Assembly (NCBI GenBank): GCA_017881315.1
Contig: JADGRB010000005.1
Location: 1-51,472 of the forward strand
DNA length: 51,472 nucleotides
Reading direction: 5' to 3'
Source: Pseudomonadota bacterium
Lineage (GTDB): Bacteria > Myxococcota_A > Polyangia > Fen-1088
The position numbers and the translations under genes were made by a program. Within the stretch, counting starts at the first letter, position 1. Each line of letters starts with the position of its first letter. Shown here piece by piece: positions 47,492-51,472 of this stretch. The notes below the pieces were generated by a model. The model saw only the letters and a program-made list of their open reading frames with translations, had not been told where the DNA came from and did not search any database.

Positions 47492-48137
47492 CCTCTTCGG
47501 TGCCGCGCGAGGCCGGCTCCTCGCGGCCCAGCAGCTCGGTCCGCCGCCGGACCACCGTGGCCTCGGGATCGGCGAGCGACAGCAGATCGATCTCGGCCGG
47601 GTTGCCGGTCCGGTCCGGCGCAATCACGCTGTCCTGGGGCCCGGCGACGACCGACAGCACCGCCGGGAGCTTCACGCGCAGACGGCGCTTGCGGCCAGCG
47701 CCCCGAACCACCACCTCGACCGCACCGTCGCCGGCCATCGCGATCTCTTCGACGGACGCCACGTACCCGATGCCGAGATAGCGGGCCACCGCGGCCGGGA
47801 CGGCGCCAAGGCCGTCGTCGTCGGAGCGGCCACCCGTCAGGATCAGATCGGCATCGAGGCGGCGGATCGCCACCGCCAGCACCTGCCCAACCGTGTGAAA
47901 GTCAGCGGCGCCGAAATCGTCGCCCCCGACGCGCACGGCGCGGTGGGCCCCCGCGGCCAGCGCGCGGTGGAGCGGGCCGGTCTCGAGGGCGCTCCCCGCC
48001 AGCACCGCCGTGACCCGGTGCGAAGGCCCGGTGCCGGCCAGCGCCAGCGCGTGACCGAGCGCGTGCGTGTCGTCTCGGCCCAGCGTGTGTCCGTCGGTGG
48101 TGGCCGGCGGCGCGTGCAGACAGACGATCAGGTTCAC
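47448..48137 (-). CDS. Electron transfer flavoprotein beta-subunit-like protein
   Basis: 229 residues from GTG 48137. It follows the EtfB fold: N-terminal strand LIVCLHAPP, the ALAAGAHRAVRVGG (ALxxGAxxA) segment, the nucleotide site LILTGGRSDDDGLGAVPAAVARYLGIGYV, and the SVEEI and RGAGRKRRLRVKLPAVLSVV strands seen in EtfB proteins. It probably binds AMP and pairs with the EtfA-like protein, whose gene overlaps by GTGA (48134-48137). Sequence match is moderate, and the KQVPD motif near the start is replaced. The end overlaps the nucleotidyltransferase gene. Confidence 0.75.
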   Translation of the reverse strand: MNLIVCLHAPPATTDGHTLGRDDTHALGHALALAGTGPSHRVTAVLAGSALETGPLHRALAAGAHRAVRVGGDDFGAADFHTVGQVLAVAIRRLDADLILTGGRSDDDGLGAVPAAVARYLGIGYVASVEEIAMAGDGAVEVVVRGAGRKRRLRVKLPAVLSVVAGPQDSVIAPDRTGNPAEIDLLSLADPEATVVRRRTELLGREEPASRGTEEVTSAAALVAALDRR

Positions 48138-49273
48138 GTGGGCGACTCCCGCCCCGCGCGATCGGCAGCCCGGGTGGCGGGCACGGCCAAGCTGGTCAGC
48201 GCGCGCGCGAGATCCGCCCAGACGACGTCACCAGGATCGCCGGGCGCCCGCCAGAGCACGTCCGCCAGCGCCCCGGGCGGCAGCACCGCGTCGCCGAACA
48301 GGATCACGCCCACCCGACCGCTCGGCGTACCGACCATCGGAAGATCGGCGTGGCCGACCCCGATCAAGATCTCGGGCGCGCTGGCGGCGATCGCGGTGGC
48401 GGCGGCCTTGCGATCGACGACCACCACGCCGGCCGGTGCCTCGGCCGTGAGGCGGGCCAGCGCCTCCACCCCGACCGCCGGATCCACGATCACCAGCACC
48501 TGCGAGAGGGAAACCTCCGCCAACCCATCGGGCTCGGAGGCGATCTCCTGGATACCTGATTGCGCGGGCGGGGGACAAGCGATGACCTCGATGTCGATGT
48601 CCTCCGATCCACCCTGTCCACCCTGTCCACCCTGTCCACCCTGTCCACCCTGTCCACCTTGGCCGGGCCGACGCCCCGACGCCAGGAGCGCCACCACCGG
48701 GCGCTCGATCTCGACGGGATCGAGACGCCGGTACGACGAACGGTCGGATCGCCAACGACGGAGAAATACCCGCCCGACCCCATCGGCGAAGGGTCCGTCG
48801 GTCTCCGAGACCACCAGGTCGGCGCGCGCGGCGAACGCCGCCCCGATCCGCGCGGCCAGGCTCGGCGCGAGCTCCGGCCCGGCCCCCCCCGCTGGAAACA
48901 GCACCAGAAGCGGAGGAACCCGCTCGACCGCCGCCAGCAGCGCCGGGCCGTGCGTCGCTTCCATGGGCGGGGCGCCCAATCCGGCGCCCTCGCAGAGGAT
49001 CACCTTGTCGGCGCCAGCCCGTCCGAGGTCGGACACCACCCGGGGGGCGAGCTCGCGATCGTTCATCGCGATCGCATAGATGGTCGCCCCCGCCTGATGG
49101 GCGATCCGTCGCGCTTCTGAGAGCGCGAACAGCGACGGTCCGGTAGGCTCTCCGTCGCGGAGATCGATGGGGACGAGCAGATTCGGCAGAGACGTTGCCT
49201 CGAATGTGGACGCCAGACGCCAGGCGCCAGGCGTCCTATCATGCCAACGGCGTTCGGCCCTGTCCATTGACAT
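48134..49273 (-). CDS. Divergent electron transfer flavoprotein alpha-subunit-like protein
   Basis: 379 residues from ATG 49273 (377 from ATG 49267). The N-terminal domain is EtfA-like: LLVPIDLRDGEPTGPSLFAL, AHQAGATIYAIAMN, GRAGADKVILCEG, VERVPPLLVLFPAGGAG and LAPSLAARIGAAFAARADLV. A glycine/glutamine linker (GQGGQGGQGG type) coded by a 9-bp repeat follows. The C-terminal half has only weak traces of the FAD domain. The usual QVGQTGK and SGAIQH-type motifs are not seen; instead there is ILIGVGHADLPMVGTP near the place where they should be. FAD binding is therefore doubtful. With the EtfB-like partner it may be a nucleotide-binding pair of altered function. Confidence 0.7.
   Translation of the reverse strand: MSMDRAERRWHDRTPGAWRLASTFEATSLPNLLVPIDLRDGEPTGPSLFALSEARRIAHQAGATIYAIAMNDRELAPRVVSDLGRAGADKVILCEGAGLGAPPMEATHGPALLAAVERVPPLLVLFPAGGAGPELAPSLAARIGAAFAARADLVVSETDGPFADGVGRVFLRRWRSDRSSYRRLDPVEIERPVVALLASGRRPGQGGQGGQGGQGGQGGQGGSEDIDIEVIACPPPAQSGIQEIASEPDGLAEVSLSQVLVIVDPAVGVEALARLTAEAPAGVVVVDRKAAATAIAASAPEILIGVGHADLPMVGTPSGRVGVILFGDAVLPPGALADVLWRAPGDPGDVVWADLARALTSLAVPATRAADRAGRESPT
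48604..48666 (-). repeat. 9-bp minisatellite inside the EtfA-like gene
   Basis: Read on the minus strand: CCGGCCAAG, then five perfect copies of GTGGACAGG (48657-48613), then GTGGATCGG. The gene reads them two bases out of unit phase as Gly-Gln-Gly-Gly units. The same unit family is found at 5883-5918 in coaBC, including CCGGACAAG, which differs by one base from the first unit here. Confidence 0.75.
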
Positions 49274-49296
49274 GCCGATCAACCAATCGCGATAAT
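49267..49296 (+). promoter_or_regulatory. Strong promoter of the large TPR gene, overlapping the divergent EtfA-like start
   Basis: TTGACA at 49267-49272, 18 bp, GATAAT at 49291-49296. The -10 overlaps the first in-frame ATG (49295), so transcription from here would begin near 49303 and the usable start is ATG 49325. The -35 lies over the two ATGs of the EtfA-like gene. Confidence 0.6.
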
Positions 49297-49324
49297 GCCA
49301 CCCCAGGCGGACAACCCCCGCGGC

Positions 49325-51472
49325 ATGCCACCAGGACCCGACGGCGACGACGAAGATCTGGTCGACGATGATCTGGTCGAGATCGATCTCGTGCCCGACG
49401 GGCCGCCGCCGCTGCCGTCCGATCAGGTCTCGGGGCGGGTCCCGGAGCTGGTGGTCGAGCCCGACGACACCGAGCCCAATCGGGGTGAGGCGGAGCCCCA
49501 GGCCGAGATTCCCGACGCGATCGAGGTCCGGCAGCCGATCGTAGAGGCCGCCGAGAACGATCCCGTCGCCGACCTCGCCCTCTTCGAGGCGGAGGCGGCC
49601 GCCGCGGACGGAGGGCGCCGCGCGGTGTTGCTGCTGGAGGTCGCGCGCCTGCAGGAAGCGGTCGCCTCGGACGCGGCGCTCGAGACGTACCGCGCGGCCT
49701 TCGCGGCCGATCCGTCGATGCCGCTCGCGCTGTGGCCGCTGCGGCGGCTGCTCGCGCGCGCCGCCCTCTGGCCCGAGTTGGCCGAGGTGTTCGATCGGGC
49801 GGCGCGCGCCCGGCCGGGAGCAGATCCGGCCGGGCGGGCCGATCTCCTGGTCGAGCGCGGCCACCTGCTCGAGGATCGCCTGAACCAGGAGCCCGACGCG
49901 ATCGCCGCCTACCGGGAGGCGCTGGCGGCCGTGCCCGATCACCCGGGCGCCTTGCTTTCGTTGCTGCTGATCGGCGCGCGTCGGCACGAGTCGGCCCCGA
50001 TCGCCACGGCGCTGGGTGGGTTGGCGCGACGGGCCGACGCGCCGGCGCGGCGGGCCGCGCTGGCCATCGAGGAGGGTCGCGCCTGGCGGCTCTCGCCGCT
50101 GCCCGGCGGCCTCGAACAGTCGCTGACCGTGCTCGAGGGCGAGCTCGGGCGGGTGGATCGGGAATCGCCAGTCGGCAGCCTGCTCATCGAGCTGGATGCG
50201 CTCACCCGGGAGGATCTCCCGGCGGAGCTCGTCGCGCGCGCACTCGGGCACCTGGTCCGGCAGATCGCGCCTGGCGACCCGGCCCTGGCGGTGGCCCTCC
50301 TGCGCGAGCGCGCCCGCACCGTGCTTCGCCAGGGTGCGCCCGAGGCGGCGCTGGAAGCTCTGAACGAAGCGGCGCGCCTCGATCCCGCGCATCCGCTGGT
50401 CGCCGCCGAACGCCTGGAGCGGGCGGTGGCGCTCGATCGCCTCGACAGCGCCGCTGACATCGCGCGCAGCTTCGTCGCGGCGGCCGCCTCCGACGACGAG
50501 GCGGTCGACCTCGCGCTCGCCTACGCGGAGACGGCGATCCGGATCGGGCGCGCCGATAGCGCCACCGAGATCCTGCGAACGCCGCGGGTCCGCAACTGTC
50601 GCACCGCGCGGGTGGACCTGCGCGCCTTCGAGCTCGCGATCGCGATGCGGCGGCGCGACCCCGCGGCGCTGGCCGACGCCCTCGCGGCTGAAGCCGACCC
50701 CGAGATCGGCGCCGATGGGCCGTCGCAGGTGAGCGCCCTAGTCGCGGCCGGAGCGATTCGAGGCTCGGCGCTCGGGCAGAGCGACGCCGCCGAGGATCTC
50801 TATCGTCGCGCCCTCGTGGGCGGACCGAGCTCCGACGGTGCGCGGCCGGCGTTGCGCGCGCTGGTCGGCCTCCTCACCGCCGGTGGTCGGACCGGCGAAG
50901 CGGCCGCGATCCTGGAGGGGGCGCTGGCGATGACACCCGCCGGCCAGGAACTCGCCCAGGGGGGTGCGGCGTTTGAAACCTGGGTGCGAGAGTCGCTGGT
51001 TTCATTCTACGCGGATGAGCTGGGGGAGACCGGGCGCGCGATCGCGCACCAGCGCCGCCTGGTCGCGATGGCGCCGGCCGACGTCAACCGGCGTATACGC
51101 CTTTGCGATCTGGATCTGAGCAGCGCCGCCGGCGAGCGGCAATCGCCGGACGAGCGGGCGGCGAACCTGATCGCGCTCGCCGCGTCGGCCGGCGAGCCCG
51201 CCGTGTCGATCGCGTTACGGGTTGCCGCCAGCCGAACGCTGGCCGCCGCGAGAGATCCGGAGACCCGGTCGCGCGGCGTGGCCTTGCTGCGCGAGCTCGC
51301 GGATGTCGACGGGACCGGCCTCGCCGCGTCGGCGCTCGAGCGGGCGTCGCCTCCGGGGGACGCGCGAGCCGCGGTGGTGGCGGCCGAGCTCGGCGCGGTC
51401 GCGGAGGAAGCGGCCCCCGATGTGGTGCGGGCATTGCGTTTTCGCCTGGCCCATCACCAGGTCGCCGGTGGT
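49325..51472 (+). CDS. Large TPR-repeat protein, N-terminal part (runs off the window)
   Basis: The frame stays open from 49295 to the last base; 716 codons are visible from ATG 49325. The start of the protein is acidic (GPDGDDEDLVDDDLVEIDLV), followed by a proline-rich segment and then an array of helical repeats from about residue 90: LETYRAAFAADPSMPLALWP, AELAEVFDRAARARPG-like and AIAAYREALAAVPDHPGALL, at 34-residue-like spacing. No signal peptide is seen. It is a probable cytoplasmic scaffold. In related bacteria such very long TPR proteins are common and mostly uncharacterised. ATG 49295 is also in frame but overlaps the -10 of the promoter, so I prefer 49325. Confidence 0.75.
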   Translation, partial: MPPGPDGDDEDLVDDDLVEIDLVPDGPPPLPSDQVSGRVPELVVEPDDTEPNRGEAEPQAEIPDAIEVRQPIVEAAENDPVADLALFEAEAAAADGGRRAVLLLEVARLQEAVASDAALETYRAAFAADPSMPLALWPLRRLLARAALWPELAEVFDRAARARPGADPAGRADLLVERGHLLEDRLNQEPDAIAAYREALAAVPDHPGALLSLLLIGARRHESAPIATALGGLARRADAPARRAALAIEEGRAWRLSPLPGGLEQSLTVLEGELGRVDRESPVGSLLIELDALTREDLPAELVARALGHLVRQIAPGDPALAVALLRERARTVLRQGAPEAALEALNEAARLDPAHPLVAAERLERAVALDRLDSAADIARSFVAAAASDDEAVDLALAYAETAIRIGRADSATEILRTPRVRNCRTARVDLRAFELAIAMRRRDPAALADALAAEADPEIGADGPSQVSALVAAGAIRGSALGQSDAAEDLYRRALVGGPSSDGARPALRALVGLLTAGGRTGEAAAILEGALAMTPAGQELAQGGAAFETWVRESLVSFYADELGETGRAIAHQRRLVAMAPADVNRRIRLCDLDLSSAAGERQSPDERAANLIALAASAGEPAVSIALRVAASRTLAAARDPETRSRGVALLRELADVDGTGLAASALERASPPGDARAAVVAAELGAVAEEAAPDVVRALRFRLAHHQVAGG

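Noticed and set aside
48604-48666. CRISPR array
   Set aside because: Units are 9 bp without spacers and keep an open reading frame, so this is a coding minisatellite.
1-51472. Antiphage defence, toxin-antitoxin or secretion island
   Set aside because: No nuclease-methylase, reverse transcriptase, CRISPR, toxin-antitoxin or secretion gene set was found. The lone retropepsin-like protease at 208-636 has no partner gene.

Overview
The window is high-GC, very gene-dense bacterial DNA, about 41 protein genes with no spacer over 300 bp. The longest spacer is 34247-34501. No rRNA, tRNA, CRISPR array, insertion sequence or phage gene was seen. The gene content points to Myxococcota or a close deltaproteobacterial relative: a double serine/threonine kinase with TPRs, an archaeal/fungal-type aspartate-semialdehyde dehydrogenase, a MopE-like DCDD...IDQNC metal motif, a CFI-box C-terminus, a PilZ protein beside an MXAN_5187-like sensor, and secreted or lipoprotein families typical of myxobacteria. 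This is a family-level inference, not a species call.

Layout. 1-8548: tail of a SpoU-type RNA methyltransferase, a retropepsin-like protease, asd, the double kinase on the minus strand, then coaBC - unknown helical protein - family 4 uracil-DNA glycosylase, and a TPR lipoprotein. 8563-12971: RND pump with its adaptor. 13065-18676: five translationally coupled catabolic genes (aldehyde dehydrogenase, two class III aminotransferases, both subunits of a 3-oxoacid CoA-transferase). 18809-23501: HU-like protein, an unusual adenosine-deaminase homologue, and a reduced RND/MMPL-like membrane protein with a lipoprotein partner. 23522-28773: membrane sulfatase-like enzyme, a 54-residue basic protein with a near-consensus promoter, and mutS. 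28839-33681: secreted proteins (DUF882 peptidase, Ser-rich protein, CFI-box protein) and a single-pass membrane protein. 33869-38809: PilZ protein, sensor, NamZ-type muramidase, nadD and a DUF2520 reductase-like protein. 38909-44890: secreted protein, HEAT protein, beta-propeller/HEAT lipoprotein, [2Fe-2S] ferredoxin-like protein and a cysteine desulfurase-MnmA fusion. 44908-49273: zinc-ribbon protein, rnc, CCA-adding-type enzyme and a divergent EtfA/EtfB pair. 49325-end: start of a large TPR protein.

The most notable items are (i) the single-chain cysteine desulfurase-MnmA protein, which may hand sulfur directly to tRNA U34; (ii) a palindromic element lying in frame in the uracil-DNA glycosylase gene, with one of its hairpins repeated near 19190; (iii) one 9-bp minisatellite read in two different frames by coaBC and etfA; (iv) a recurring layout with a -10 box 5-8 nt upstream of the start codon, predicting leaderless mRNAs, including a 20-bp divergent promoter shared by rnc and a zinc-ribbon gene; and (v) an EtfAB-like pair whose EtfA lacks the recognisable FAD signature. 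No known defence or mobile system is present. The candidates for new biology are these architectures, not a large unknown cluster.
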